Position numbers and translations under genes: made by a program. The notes under the pieces were generated by a model. That model saw nothing but the letters and a program-made list of their open reading frames with translations. It was not told where the DNA came from and ran no database searches. From Fibrobacter succinogenes (GTDB lineage Bacteria; Fibrobacterota; Fibrobacteria; Fibrobacterales; Fibrobacteraceae), in the NCBI GenBank assembly GCA_902762795.1, contig CACWPM010000007.1, positions 62,001-126,000 of the forward strand: a stretch of 64,000 nucleotides of DNA, given 5' to 3'. Of this stretch, positions 18,050 through 27,094 are shown in pieces; within the stretch, counting starts at the first letter, position 1, and every line of letters begins with the position of its first letter.

Positions 18050-18155
18050 GAGACCGCTCGGCTCTATTGCATAATTAGAACCGGCGTCATCGCCTCGCTC
18101 TCGCACCGCCCCCGTTTAACAACGGGGGCTTTTGCTCACGGGAGACCGCTCGGCT
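18050..18155. repeat. 14-bp direct repeat flanking a terminator
   Basis: GAGACCGCTCGGCT occurs at 18050-18063, just after the porin stop codon, and again at 18142-18155. Its reverse complement AGCCGAGCGGTCTC shares the CCGAGC core with the flanks of the 48-bp hairpin repeats found after yicC and glgC. The terminator hairpin lies between the two copies. Confidence 0.6.
18108..18134 (+). terminator. Rho-independent terminator of the porin-like gene
   Basis: GCCCCCGTT (18108-18116) pairs perfectly with AACGGGGGC (18121-18129) around a TAAC loop, followed by TTTTGC. Confidence 0.88.
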
Positions 18156-18263
18156 ACTGTTAGGCTTTTTCGTAGAACAAACTCATTGATTCATGTAATG
18201 GCAACTTGCTTGGCATATGTTTTTTTTGTACTTTTAACGAGAGAGTTGTTTAGGAGACAATGT

Positions 18264-19886
18264 ATGAAAGTACTAAAAACGTTAGCGGTATCTGCTGCAA
18301 TTGCGCTTACCGCTTGTGGCGACGATAATGTTGCTGCATTTGACGAGCCTCCCATGTCGAGTCAAGATGTTTCGAGTCAAGATCCTTCAAGTCAAGGGAA
18401 GTCAAGTTTCAGTTCCGAAGCTGCTGTGACAAGCTCCAGTTCGGATGCTAACGCAACAAGCTCCAGCTCAGATGCGGTTCAGGGAAGTTCCAGTTCAAAA
18501 ACAGGCCCCGAAATGATTTCGAACGGTTCCATCATCACCGATGGCAAAGTTGTCGATTTGCGCGATGGCAAAACATACAAGACAACGGTCATCGGAAATC
18601 AGGTGTGGATGGCTGAAAATCTCAAATTGGATGTTACCCAATACGTTGATGACGGAACATATAATAACGAATACGGTCTTTATGACGCCTTATGGAACAG
18701 TTATTTGTATGGCGAAGTTTTAGACACTAGCGAGCATTTCTACCCGTGGAACATCGCCATCGATACAGCCGGATTATTTGGAACAAGTGCCAAAGGTTGC
18801 GACTTCGAGTCTCCATGTAATTTAACGGGAATGGTTCGTGGAATATGCCCCGAAGGTTTCCATATTCCCAATCCATCAGAGGTCGAACAATTGATTAGAG
18901 CTATAGGCGGAAAATGCGGGACATCCCAAAAGCTTAAAGCGAAACAATCCGGATGGAGCATTGATAACGGCACTGATGAATTTGGATTTGCAGCACTCCC
19001 TGCTGGATATTACGCCGTATGGTGGGGTGACGGAATGGAAAGTTTTACTTTTGAGCATGAATATGATTCACAAGCAAAATTTTTAACAACGTCAGACACA
19101 CTCACTTGGAGCATCGCAACCGAAGCAAGCTATGCCATCGGCTATAGAGAAGAATATGAAGTAGTTGATCTTACTGAAGATTATCGTTGGACCATGAGTT
19201 CGCTCCGTTGCGTAAGAGACGAACCCGCCGGAGTTGATTGGGTGGATCCGCCTCTGCCAACCGCGCCCGCCTTGCCAGATTTTGAATACGGTGAATTCAC
19301 CGATGAACGCGATGGACAAACATACAAGACCGTTGTTGTCAACGGCAAAACATGGATGGACCAGAACTTAAATTACGTCTTTGACGCTGTGGATACAAAT
19401 GCTTCGTGTAAGGTTTTTTACGAAGATGAAGACGAAGAATGCGAGAAATCCTCTGATTATTCATGCAAGCATCCATTTGTCGGAAGTCCTGTAAGTTGTA
19501 AAAACAAATACAGCATAGATGCCGCTTACTGCAAAGAAAATGAAGCGGTCTGTAAAAATTATGGAAAGTTCTACACTTGGAATCAAGCTTTAAAAGCATG
19601 CCCCACAGGTTGGCATTTGCCCGACAATGACGAAATAGATGACTTTTTGGAATCCATCAACCCCTATACCGTTTATGAAGGGGAATGTCTTTTAAGGCAT
19701 ACCAGGTTTAATAAAATTGAAGATTCTGATTTAAACAAACTGTTGTCTAAAGATTTTGGATTAAAAAATTTCCAAATGGATTTCTGGACTTCAACCGTAG
19801 CCAATTTCAACAACAATTACGTATACACTTCTGGTTACGCAAGTCTCAAAACAGAAATGCAGAACATCCGCTGCGTAAAAGATTAG
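18264..19886 (+). CDS. Lipoprotein with two FISUMP (Fib_succ_major) domains
   Basis: The domain family is named for Fibrobacter succinogenes major paralogs; its function is unproven, and it is found on secreted and surface proteins. Start ATG 18264 follows TAGGAG; upstream in-frame ATGs lack a ribosome site. The lipobox is TAC with Cys18. Residues 30-80 are a Ser/Gln-rich linker with repeated SSSS blocks, typical of Fibrobacter secreted proteins. Domain 1 (about 93-320) has DGKTYKTTVIGNQVWMAENL and CPEGFHIP. Domain 2 (about 340-541) has DGQTYKTVVVNGKTWMDQNL, CPTGWHLP and the closing NIRCVKD. Domain 2 has extra cysteines (CKVFYEDEDEEC). It stands alone between terminators. Confidence 0.9.
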   Translation: MKVLKTLAVSAAIALTACGDDNVAAFDEPPMSSQDVSSQDPSSQGKSSFSSEAAVTSSSSDANATSSSSDAVQGSSSSKTGPEMISNGSIITDGKVVDLRDGKTYKTTVIGNQVWMAENLKLDVTQYVDDGTYNNEYGLYDALWNSYLYGEVLDTSEHFYPWNIAIDTAGLFGTSAKGCDFESPCNLTGMVRGICPEGFHIPNPSEVEQLIRAIGGKCGTSQKLKAKQSGWSIDNGTDEFGFAALPAGYYAVWWGDGMESFTFEHEYDSQAKFLTTSDTLTWSIATEASYAIGYREEYEVVDLTEDYRWTMSSLRCVRDEPAGVDWVDPPLPTAPALPDFEYGEFTDERDGQTYKTVVVNGKTWMDQNLNYVFDAVDTNASCKVFYEDEDEECEKSSDYSCKHPFVGSPVSCKNKYSIDAAYCKENEAVCKNYGKFYTWNQALKACPTGWHLPDNDEIDDFLESINPYTVYEGECLLRHTRFNKIEDSDLNKLLSKDFGLKNFQMDFWTSTVANFNNNYVYTSGYASLKTEMQNIRCVKD

Positions 19887-19905
19887 TAGTCGTTCAAAAC
19901 TCATA

Positions 19906-19944
19906 AAAGAAATCCTGCGATGTCCTCGCAGGATTTCTTTTGCA
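19906..19944. terminator. Bidirectional-looking terminator after the FISUMP gene
   Basis: A perfect 15-bp stem: AAAGAAATCCTGCGA (19906-19920) and TCGCAGGATTTCTTT (19926-19940) around TGTCC, with T residues at the 3' side. It serves the FISUMP gene and could also serve the minus-strand small gene ending at 19991. Confidence 0.85.
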
Positions 19945-19990
19945 ATTTCACTCTACTGTCTGCTGCCGACTGACAACTGCGGCGAAGCCG

Positions 19991-20188
19991 CTAGAAGCCC
20001 TTGCGTTCCAGATCTAGCAAAAGAGCCTGGAGGGATTCTTCGACTGAAGCGCGGAAACTGTTCGAACCTAGGCTGCAACTGGCAACAACTTCATTACCGG
20101 AAGAAATACGAATGACATCGAAGCCGTTTTCAGATGTAAAGCAGACTGTTAAACCCTTATTCAGTGCTTTTTCTAATAAATCGCGCAT
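19991..20188 (-). CDS. Small protein of unknown function (65 residues)
   Basis: The start ATG 20188 has AAAGGAG seven bases upstream on the reverse strand, which supports real translation. The protein alternates like a compact alpha/beta fold: MRDLLEKALNKGLTVCFTSENG, a central strand pair, then a helix ESLQALLLDLERKGF. I do not recognise the family. The stop is preceded downstream by a GCGGCGAAGCCGC hairpin and the shared terminator. It is divergent from the TatD-family gene. Confidence 0.7.
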   Translation of the reverse strand: MRDLLEKALNKGLTVCFTSENGFDVIRISSGNEVVASCSLGSNSFRASVEESLQALLLDLERKGF

Positions 20189-20327
20189 AGGGACTCCTTT
20201 AATGATGAATTCAAAAACTTGGGTTGGCGAACCAACAGACTTAAACTAGGCTTTTTTACCCGAAAAAACAAGCAAATAATCTTGAAAAAAAGTTATTTCT
20301 ATGTATTTTTAAAAGTAGGGGGTTTTT

Positions 20328-21047
20328 ATGTTCGATTTTCATATTCATTTAGCCCGACTACCCCACCCCAAGCGGCTAATCCGGTTGCTTTTGGACCGCA
20401 ATTATGACTTCGTTGCAGTCGCATGTGAGCCTTGGGAATGGAATGATGTTTCGCTGCTGAAAAAGGAATTTTCAACAGGACTAAAGCCAATCAAGACTGC
20501 CTACGGACTACACCCGAAGGTTGCAAAAGATGTTACAAAAGAGGTGTTGTTTGAACTGCGCGAGTACTTGAAAAACGACAAACGGGCTATGGTTGGTGAA
20601 GCCGGTATTGACAAAAGGTACCCGGGCTACGATGATGGCTCGCAAGACCAGATTTTTTTAGCGCAGGCAGGACTCGCCCTAGAACTCAAACGGGATTTGC
20701 AAGTTCATTGTGTCGGGGATTACATGCGGGTGTTAAGATTACTGAAAGAAGCCGGTTTTTCACAAGATTTTAAACAAACGCAAGATTCTCCGCGTCCCAT
20801 TTTCCATCGATTTGGCGGAGATTTAAATTTCGTCAAGAAAGCCCTCCCTTTGGGAGCGCTCTTTTCTCTACACGAAGACAGTTTCCGCAAAAAATCGACA
20901 ACGGCAGCCATTCCGCATATACCGCAAGAACGTGTGTTCTTCGAAACAGATGCCGATGAATCTTTCTTGGAACCAGAAGAACTCGCCGAATCGCTCGAAA
21001 ATCGTCTGGAATCAGTTCGAGCCGCCTATGCCAAGAGCCTTGAGTAG
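20328..21047 (+). CDS. TatD-family metal-dependent hydrolase
   Basis: TatD proteins are TIM-barrel metal hydrolases with DNase activity in characterised members. The metal ligands are visible: His5 and His7 in FDFHIH, Glu in GEAGID (about 91-96), His in LQVHC (about 126), His in IFHRFGG (about 157) and Asp in ETDADE (about 205). GLHP at about 63 is also family-typical. The 239 residues are somewhat shorter than the usual 255-265. The start is ATG 20328, after AGTAGGGGGTTTTT. Its last 36 bases overlap the 3' end of the convergent mfd gene. Confidence 0.87.
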   Translation: MFDFHIHLARLPHPKRLIRLLLDRNYDFVAVACEPWEWNDVSLLKKEFSTGLKPIKTAYGLHPKVAKDVTKEVLFELREYLKNDKRAMVGEAGIDKRYPGYDDGSQDQIFLAQAGLALELKRDLQVHCVGDYMRVLRLLKEAGFSQDFKQTQDSPRPIFHRFGGDLNFVKKALPLGALFSLHEDSFRKKSTTAAIPHIPQERVFFETDADESFLEPEELAESLENRLESVRAAYAKSLE

Positions 21048-24000
21048 CGGGTCTGCCGGCCTGATGGTCGCCGCCTGCACTTGAATATTTGCGAACGCTC
21101 GGAACACTTCGAGCGTTTTTTTTGCCATTTCCACTGGAGTCCCGCGCCCGACCTCGAACACTGCTTGCAATGGCGACATTCCCAAGTAACGCATACTGCA
21201 TGTGCAAAGGCTGCTGATTTCACCCAACACACGCGGATCCGGCGATGGAGTCTCTGCAAATGTCGCAACGATAACGCCCTTGCGGAGCGCTAGCCCTTGG
21301 ATGCGCAAACGGCCCGCCAAAAGTCCGAGCTCGGTCACAAGCAAAAGCATCTTCGCCGGCGTCGGCACCGGGCCAAAGCGGTCTTGTAGTTCGCTTTCGA
21401 TGTTCTGCACATCCGCCTGCGACGTGATGCGTGCAATGCGCTGGTACAGAGAAATTCTCGTGAGGCCATCTTCCACGTAATCTTCGGGGAGGTAAGCATC
21501 CACGCCGATTTCCACACGCGGTTGTATCGGCTTTTCGAGAGTGCCGCCACGAAGCATTTCAACCGCTTCACGCACCAGGCGCACATACGTTTCAAAGCCT
21601 ACTTCGGCAATAAAGCCGTGCTGTTCTTGGCCGAGCAAGTTGCCTGCACCGCGAATTTCGAGGTCACGCATGGCAAGCTGGTAGCCGCTGCCGAGGTCGG
21701 TAAACTGTTCCAACGCCTTGAGGCGGCGCATGGATTCCTGCGAGATTTCACCGCGCTGCGGAATGACGAGGAACGCCTTTGCCAAGACGCTACTGCGGCC
21801 AACGCGGCCTCGCATCTGGTAAAGCTGGCTAATGCCAAAGTGGTGCGCGTTCATGATGATAATCGTGTTCGCATTCGGCACGTCCAAGCCGGATTCAATG
21901 ATGCTCGTGCTCACGAGAATATCGAACTTGCGCGAAAGGAAAGCGTCCATCACGCGTTCAAGCTCGTGATCTTCCATCTGGCCGTGAGCCACAGCGACTT
22001 TCGCTTCAGGCGCCATCGCTTCGATTTCTTCGGCGAGCTTTGTAATCGTTTGCACGCGGTCATTCACCACGAACACCTGGCCGCCACGAGCGAGTTCATC
22101 TAGAATCGCATTCTTCAAGACTTCATCATCGCGCTGCATCAGCTTCGTTTCGACCGGCAAGCGGTTAATCGGCGGCGTATTGATAAGCGAAATATCGCGA
22201 ACGCCCGTCATGCTCAAGTGCAACGAACGCGGAATTGGCGTCGCACTCATGCTGAGCGTATCGACGGAAAGCCTGAACTGGCGGAGTTTTTCCTTTTGCT
22301 TCACGCCAAACTTTTGCTCTTCGTCAATGATCAAAAGCCCGAGGTCCTTGAACTCGCTCTTGTTCGACAAGAGCGCATGTGTGCCAATCACAATGTTCAC
22401 CGAGCCATCGGCAATTTGCTTGAAGATTTCCTTCTTTTCCTTGGCGCTCTTGTAGCGGTTCATCAAGGCGATGTTGACCGGATAAGCGGCAAAGCGTTCG
22501 CAGAAGTTTTCGTAATGCTGCGCCGCAAGAATTGTCGTCGGCACGAGAATGGCGACCTGCTTGTTCGAGGCTACGCACTTGAACGCCGCTCGCATCGCAA
22601 CTTCGGTCTTTCCAAAGCCCACGTCACCACAAATCAAGCGGTCCATCGGGCGACGGCTTTCCATATCGCGTTTGATGTCGGCAGTAGCACGAAGCTGGTC
22701 CGGCGTCGGATCGTATTCGAACGATTCCTCGAATTCCTTTTGCATGTTGCCATCGGGCGGGAAGCCGAAACCTTCGACGAGTTCGCGTTTCGCATAAAGT
22801 TCCACGAGGTCGCGCGCAATCTTGATGACCTTTTCTTTGACGCGCTTCTTGATGTTTTCCCAAGTCTTGCTGCCGAGGCGGTCGAGCTTGGTTTCCACAT
22901 CGTCCGAGCGGTCGAGGCGTTCAATCTTTTGCAAGTCCGAAACCGGGAACTTCAAGCGGTCGCCGCCATCGTATTCCAGCAACGCGCAGTCCACCATACC
23001 ACCGTTGACTTCCACGCGGACAAGCCCCAAGTAGCGGCCAATGCCGTGGTCTTCGTGCGCCACCAGGTCACCGCGATTGAGAGATTCCACCATCAACGCA
23101 TTCGTGACAGAACCCGCAATCTTGTGCTTACGAGCCTTGTTCGCATGGCGGTTTAGAATTCTCGTTTCGGTAAGAAACGCAACATTATCGTCTTCGAGCC
23201 AGAACCCTTCCGACAAGTTTCCGATAAAATAATCTTCGACCGGCAAGTCGTCAAAAATTTCACGCAAGCGGTTCACGCCGCCAAGCGTCTGCGCCATCAC
23301 ATAGACGCGGCCGCCCTTGTCGTAGAATTCTTCGATTTCTTTTGCAACCGCATCCGTACCGTTCGAAGTAAAGTCCTGCGGACGCATGTGCATTTCGTGC
23401 CAATTGCCATCATCGACTTTGACACGAGTCATATCGAGCGATGCACGACCTACAAACAAGCGCGAAAGCTCACCAATCTTGAACCAAATATCCGCGGGAG
23501 CCGCAATCCCCGCATCCGTAACGCGAGCTTCATCGTAAGCACCTCGGAACGCACCATACATCTTCGAAGCAGTTTCCGAAAGCAACGAAAGTTCTTCAAA
23601 GACAAGCGATGCACGCGGCATGTAATCCAAGAGGCTTGCCACCAAACGCTGGTGATTCGGACGATGCCACCACAGCGATTCTTTGGAACATTCCTCGCCC
23701 GCCATCACCGATTCCGGCACTGTAAATTCGCCCATCGGGAAGAACTCGATATGCGTCATCTGCTCCAGCGAGCGCTGCGAGAAAATATCAAAAGCGCGAA
23801 TGGACTCAATCTCGTCGCCGTAAAATTCAATACGGATCGGGTGCGGATAAAGCAAGCAGTTCACATCGACAATGCACCCGCGAATCGAAAACTCGCCCAC
23901 GCCGCTCACCATCGGCTGTTCCGTAAAGCCGTGATCAAGAAACCACGGGCGCAAAGACGAAGGTTCCAGTTGGTCGCCCACGCGGAGCGTACGCACCTGG

Positions 24001-24410
24001 CGCATAATATCACCCGGTTCCGGGAGTTTCATCAAGAACGCATTGAGCGGACAAACGACAACAAATGGCTTTTCGGTATGCGAAACATCGCGGAAGAACT
24101 TCAGACGTTCTTCAAGCACGCCCTCGAACGGCACCTTAATTTCGTAGGGTTTCAAACCGAGCGACGGGAAAAAGCGAACAAATTCCTCGCCCACCATGCT
24201 TTCGAGATTCTCGACCCAGACTTCGGCACTGCGGTAATCCTTCGCAATCACCAGAATGTTCTGCGGGCTTTTTAAGAAACGGTTCGCCACCATCATCGAG
24301 GCAAGCGGAACCGACGCGCCATTGACGTGAATGGCCTCGTTATCAGCATTTTCAAAAAGCGAAATCGCAGGGAACGAATTTTCTTGAAGGAATTCCGAAA
24401 TGGTAAGCAT
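21012..24410 (-). CDS. mfd: Transcription-repair coupling factor Mfd
   Basis: Mfd displaces stalled RNA polymerase and recruits the UvrAB repair proteins. The 1132 residues match the family. The N-terminal UvrB-like module runs to about 350. The CarD-type polymerase-interaction domain is at about 445-505 (RGDLVAHEDHGIGRYLGL). The RecG-like helicase begins at about 560, with Walker A CGDVGFGKTEVA near 592, DEEQ near 695, SATPIPRSL, and the C-terminal helicase motifs VSTSIIESGLDVPNAN and QMRGRVGRS. A TRCF C-terminal domain (about 980-1090) ends it. The start is ATG 24410 (MLTISEFLQE). The 3' end overlaps the TatD gene by 36 bases. Confidence 0.96.
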   Translation of the reverse strand: MLTISEFLQENSFPAISLFENADNEAIHVNGASVPLASMMVANRFLKSPQNILVIAKDYRSAEVWVENLESMVGEEFVRFFPSLGLKPYEIKVPFEGVLEERLKFFRDVSHTEKPFVVVCPLNAFLMKLPEPGDIMRQVRTLRVGDQLEPSSLRPWFLDHGFTEQPMVSGVGEFSIRGCIVDVNCLLYPHPIRIEFYGDEIESIRAFDIFSQRSLEQMTHIEFFPMGEFTVPESVMAGEECSKESLWWHRPNHQRLVASLLDYMPRASLVFEELSLLSETASKMYGAFRGAYDEARVTDAGIAAPADIWFKIGELSRLFVGRASLDMTRVKVDDGNWHEMHMRPQDFTSNGTDAVAKEIEEFYDKGGRVYVMAQTLGGVNRLREIFDDLPVEDYFIGNLSEGFWLEDDNVAFLTETRILNRHANKARKHKIAGSVTNALMVESLNRGDLVAHEDHGIGRYLGLVRVEVNGGMVDCALLEYDGGDRLKFPVSDLQKIERLDRSDDVETKLDRLGSKTWENIKKRVKEKVIKIARDLVELYAKRELVEGFGFPPDGNMQKEFEESFEYDPTPDQLRATADIKRDMESRRPMDRLICGDVGFGKTEVAMRAAFKCVASNKQVAILVPTTILAAQHYENFCERFAAYPVNIALMNRYKSAKEKKEIFKQIADGSVNIVIGTHALLSNKSEFKDLGLLIIDEEQKFGVKQKEKLRQFRLSVDTLSMSATPIPRSLHLSMTGVRDISLINTPPINRLPVETKLMQRDDEVLKNAILDELARGGQVFVVNDRVQTITKLAEEIEAMAPEAKVAVAHGQMEDHELERVMDAFLSRKFDILVSTSIIESGLDVPNANTIIIMNAHHFGISQLYQMRGRVGRSSVLAKAFLVIPQRGEISQESMRRLKALEQFTDLGSGYQLAMRDLEIRGAGNLLGQEQHGFIAEVGFETYVRLVREAVEMLRGGTLEKPIQPRVEIGVDAYLPEDYVEDGLTRISLYQRIARITSQADVQNIESELQDRFGPVPTPAKMLLLVTELGLLAGRLRIQGLALRKGVIVATFAETPSPDPRVLGEISSLCTCSMRYLGMSPLQAVFEVGRGTPVEMAKKTLEVFRAFANIQVQAATIRPADPLLKALGIGGSN

Positions 24411-24544
24411 AGAGGGAAATGTAGAAAAAAAATCGGCCTACCATCCGAAACAAATATTTCAATTCAAAAAAGTAGATTATACACTACGGATAATTGCAGA
24501 CGAACAACAATTATTGTATATTACTGTATGTAAAGTCATAAAAA

Positions 24545-24802
24545 ATGGACGCAATAAGCAACATAAAAAAGAATTACGATTTCTTCATGAAAAATCTTGA
24601 AACCCTTTACGCAAAGTATAAGGGTAAATTTCTTGTCTTGAAAGATGAAAACGTAGAGTCTGCCCATGACGATCTTGCATCTGCATACAAGCACGTAATA
24701 TCAAAATTTAAACCGGGAGAATTTTCAATACAGGAATGCAAGTCCAACAAACGTGAAGGCTACATCGAAGTTTTCAACTCCAGTTGCGTGAAGTTTGGAT
24801 AA
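24545..24802 (+). CDS. Small DUF5678-like protein paired with a broken protease gene
   Basis: The 85 residues start MDAISNIKKNYDFFMKNLE, followed by YKGKFLVLKDENV, SAYKHVISKFKPGEFSIQEC and a last strand EVFNSSCVKFG. From memory this resembles small DUF5678-type proteins encoded directly before retropepsin-like aspartic protease genes in many bacteria. Here the stop TAA (24800-24802) overlaps the ATG of such a protease remnant (TAATG), the classic coupled arrangement. No strong Shine-Dalgarno is visible before ATG 24545. Its function is unknown. It may be a survivor of a decayed two-gene cassette. Confidence 0.72.
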   Translation: MDAISNIKKNYDFFMKNLETLYAKYKGKFLVLKDENVESAHDDLASAYKHVISKFKPGEFSIQECKSNKREGYIEVFNSSCVKFG

Positions 24803-25030
24803 TGGCTTCATTCACAACAACCTGCCCAGGTATCGCAGACTGCCTTAGAAGTCACAGAAGGTATTTCTAGCGGAACATGGGATGTTCTTATTGGCATGGA
24901 TGTAATTACAATGGGTGATTTTTGCGTTTCAAACTTCAACGGAGTAACAACATTCTCTTTCAGAGTCCCTTCCGAAGGTAAAACGGATTACGTTCAAATT
25001 GATTTGGCTAAACAAAGTACAACAGCATAA
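24802..25030 (+). pseudogene. Truncated retropepsin-like aspartic protease remnant
   Basis: ATG 24802 overlaps the stop of the previous gene and gives MASFTTTCP before this frame closes at TTTCTAG. From about 24820, a second frame (in phase with the upstream small gene) encodes LEVTEG, then WDVLIGMDVITMGDF, then GVTTFSFRVPSE, and ends at TAA 25028-25030. That block is the C-terminal signature of bacterial retroviral-like aspartic proteases. The part carrying the catalytic Asp-Thr-Gly, roughly 60-70 residues, is missing. The simplest reading is an internal deletion with a change of frame, leaving no functional protease. Confidence 0.72.
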
Positions 25031-25289
25031 TCTCAAACAAACTGTCACCGCAATCCAAATCCTAAATAGTATCGGCAAAAAAATGTATTTACATTTTTTC
25101 TTAGCTATTACTATTGCTCTGATAGTTAAATAATTGATATCAACGAATAGATATTTAAATTACAAAATGTATGGATTCTCCTTCGGAGAATGACCGACTC
25201 TATGATTTTGTAAATTATTTAATTATTGCCTCTATATAAATTCTTTTTTTGTATTTTGCGGTGGTGATTATTAACGATTGGGTTTTGGA
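25031..25289. other. AT-rich spacer with nested inverted repeat
   Basis: There is no coding frame. A hairpin ATTCTCC-TTC-GGAGAAT lies at 25175-25191. It is nested in longer imperfect arms: TAAATTACAAAAT near 25156-25168 and ATTTTGTAAATTA near 25204-25216. Promoter elements for the following gene must lie here but are not distinctive. Confidence 0.5.
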
Positions 25290-26864
25290 ATGAAAAAGAA
25301 GTTTATTGTCATTTTCGGGCTGGTTTGTTTAGCCATATTGTTGTTCTTCGTTTTCAAAAACGATAACGTGCAATTCGCGCACGATAAAAATACGGCAAGC
25401 GTTTCCAATAATACAGCAAGCGCCTCTGACAGCGCAGCTCCTAAAACCAAGACCATGTATCGAATTTTGGAATTCAATGGAGATATCTCTGTGTGGGATT
25501 CAGCCGACTGTGTTATTCGTGATTCTTCGTTTTCGTGCAGAAAAACGTGCAAACATGATTTCTTTGAAAAGTTATTTGGGACCAAATGGCAAAAAACCGA
25601 TACAAATCATAAAAAAAAGCAAAAAGTCATTTATAAAGACTCGAATAATTATAAAGACTTAAATTTCGGTAAAAACGCCATTGTAAATTATATTCCTATA
25701 GCAGATATTCCTGCATTCGATCGAAAAAACGTCGCAAAGTTTTTTTCTTATATATCTGGAGGACCATGTTCCAAACTTTTGACATTCAGTTCAAATTATA
25801 AAATCGAAGCTATTGGAATTCCTGATGATTTTAAATGGAAGAAACGAAATGCTCATGAAATGCTCATTCATAAAAACGCAGCAGGGCAAAACACATGCAA
25901 ACTAGAACAAAATATATACAAATCTCTACAAAATTTATTATCGAAACCACCGAAAGAACTGAAGCTGATTCATTCAACTAATAAAAAAATAGCTTATCAA
26001 CCAAGACTAGATGTTGATTTCTGTTATTTACCCGAAAAAAAAGAAATCTATGAATACCAACTACTTAACTATTCACTCCTGTATAAGGACACTACTTTTT
26101 CGTGGAAACTTGTCTATAAAGATCAATACGGTCGCGGCGACACGCTAGATATCACAACAAAATTCGAAGTAAATCAAAACTACACACCCACAAAGTGCTT
26201 CGATTCCGCAAATGAAACAGGTTCATCAAAAGATACCCTCTTTTATCGTATTCTTGATTTTAGAGGGGATACTACTATTTGGCATCCTTCTGATTGTAAA
26301 ATTTTCGGCAATCGTTTTTCATGCGTTCGTAGAGTATCAGCCAGCAAGTGGGAACAATGCAATTATCCTTACCGCAAGGACAATTCTTCAAAAGCGAAAT
26401 ATAAAAATCTAAACTTTGGAAAAGAAGCTATCACAAACTACATTCCTACAGCAGAAATTCCCGAATTCAATCGCGACTCTGTAGCAAAACTCTTTTCTAT
26501 TTTGCCAAGCACATCCTGTTCTGCATTGCTGACATTCAAATCCAATTACAGTATAGAACCCATCGGGCTACCTAAGGATTTCGAATGGCGAAAAGACTTT
26601 CCGAAAGCCGTCGTTAAAGAAATTTCTAAAAAGAAAAAATTGTGCGCCCTTGAATATCGGAGTGTGTCTAATCGTCCCGTCCCCTACAAACAATACCGCG
26701 ACATCATTTTTGAAGAATTGCCCGAAAAAGCCCGTGTTTACAACTATCAACTTTTTAACAAATCGCTTCAATCTTACAAGGACTCAACCATTAAATGGAA
26801 ACTTGTCTATAAAGACCAATACGGTCGCGGCGACACGCTGGACATAACAACGAAATTCGAATGA
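25290..26864 (+). CDS. Membrane-anchored or exported protein with an internal tandem duplication
   Basis: I do not recognise the family. ATG 25290 gives MKKKFIVIFGLVCLAILLFFVF, a signal anchor or uncleaved signal. An upstream TTG (25278) is less likely. The rest is two copies of a module of about 235 residues (about 55-290 and 310-524). Each copy has YRILEFNGD or YRILDFRGD, LNFGK-AI-NYIP, a Cys before LLTF-SNY, and ends WKLVYKDQYGRGDTLDITTKFE-like (split here as WKLVYKDQYGRGDT plus LDITTKFE). The 3' ends are nearly identical at DNA level (26109-26168 and 26803-26862), so the duplication is recent or maintained by conversion. Base composition is AT-richer than its neighbours. Confidence 0.75.
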   Translation: MKKKFIVIFGLVCLAILLFFVFKNDNVQFAHDKNTASVSNNTASASDSAAPKTKTMYRILEFNGDISVWDSADCVIRDSSFSCRKTCKHDFFEKLFGTKWQKTDTNHKKKQKVIYKDSNNYKDLNFGKNAIVNYIPIADIPAFDRKNVAKFFSYISGGPCSKLLTFSSNYKIEAIGIPDDFKWKKRNAHEMLIHKNAAGQNTCKLEQNIYKSLQNLLSKPPKELKLIHSTNKKIAYQPRLDVDFCYLPEKKEIYEYQLLNYSLLYKDTTFSWKLVYKDQYGRGDTLDITTKFEVNQNYTPTKCFDSANETGSSKDTLFYRILDFRGDTTIWHPSDCKIFGNRFSCVRRVSASKWEQCNYPYRKDNSSKAKYKNLNFGKEAITNYIPTAEIPEFNRDSVAKLFSILPSTSCSALLTFKSNYSIEPIGLPKDFEWRKDFPKAVVKEISKKKKLCALEYRSVSNRPVPYKQYRDIIFEELPEKARVYNYQLFNKSLQSYKDSTIKWKLVYKDQYGRGDTLDITTKFE

Positions 26865-27060
26865 AACAATTCCCCAAGCTAAAGTCTAATTCGATTTCAT
26901 CGTACTGAACACATACTTTGCGTTTTTAGTTGTATAACTCCAATCGGGGCTTCATGCGATAACTCTAAATACATTGTGAAAAACAGAAACATCAATCGAA
27001 GTGTTTTTACAAAAAGCCCTTGGGATAAAAAAAATTTTTTATCTTTAGTCATGAAATTTC

Positions 27061-27081
27061 AGCCGATTTCACGGCTTTTTA
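27061..27081 (+). terminator. Small terminator-like hairpin just before argH
   Basis: AGCCG (27061-27065) pairs with CGGCT (27072-27076) around ATTTCA and is followed by TTTTT. It ends about 14 bases before the argH start codon. It could end the previous transcript or act as an attenuator in an argH leader. The stem is only five base pairs, so the call is tentative. Confidence 0.4.
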
Positions 27082-27094
27082 ATTGAGGTTTATA

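Noticed and set aside
21522-24275. Long plus-strand frames opposite mfd
   Set aside because: Shadows produced by codon bias of mfd; no start context and no domains.
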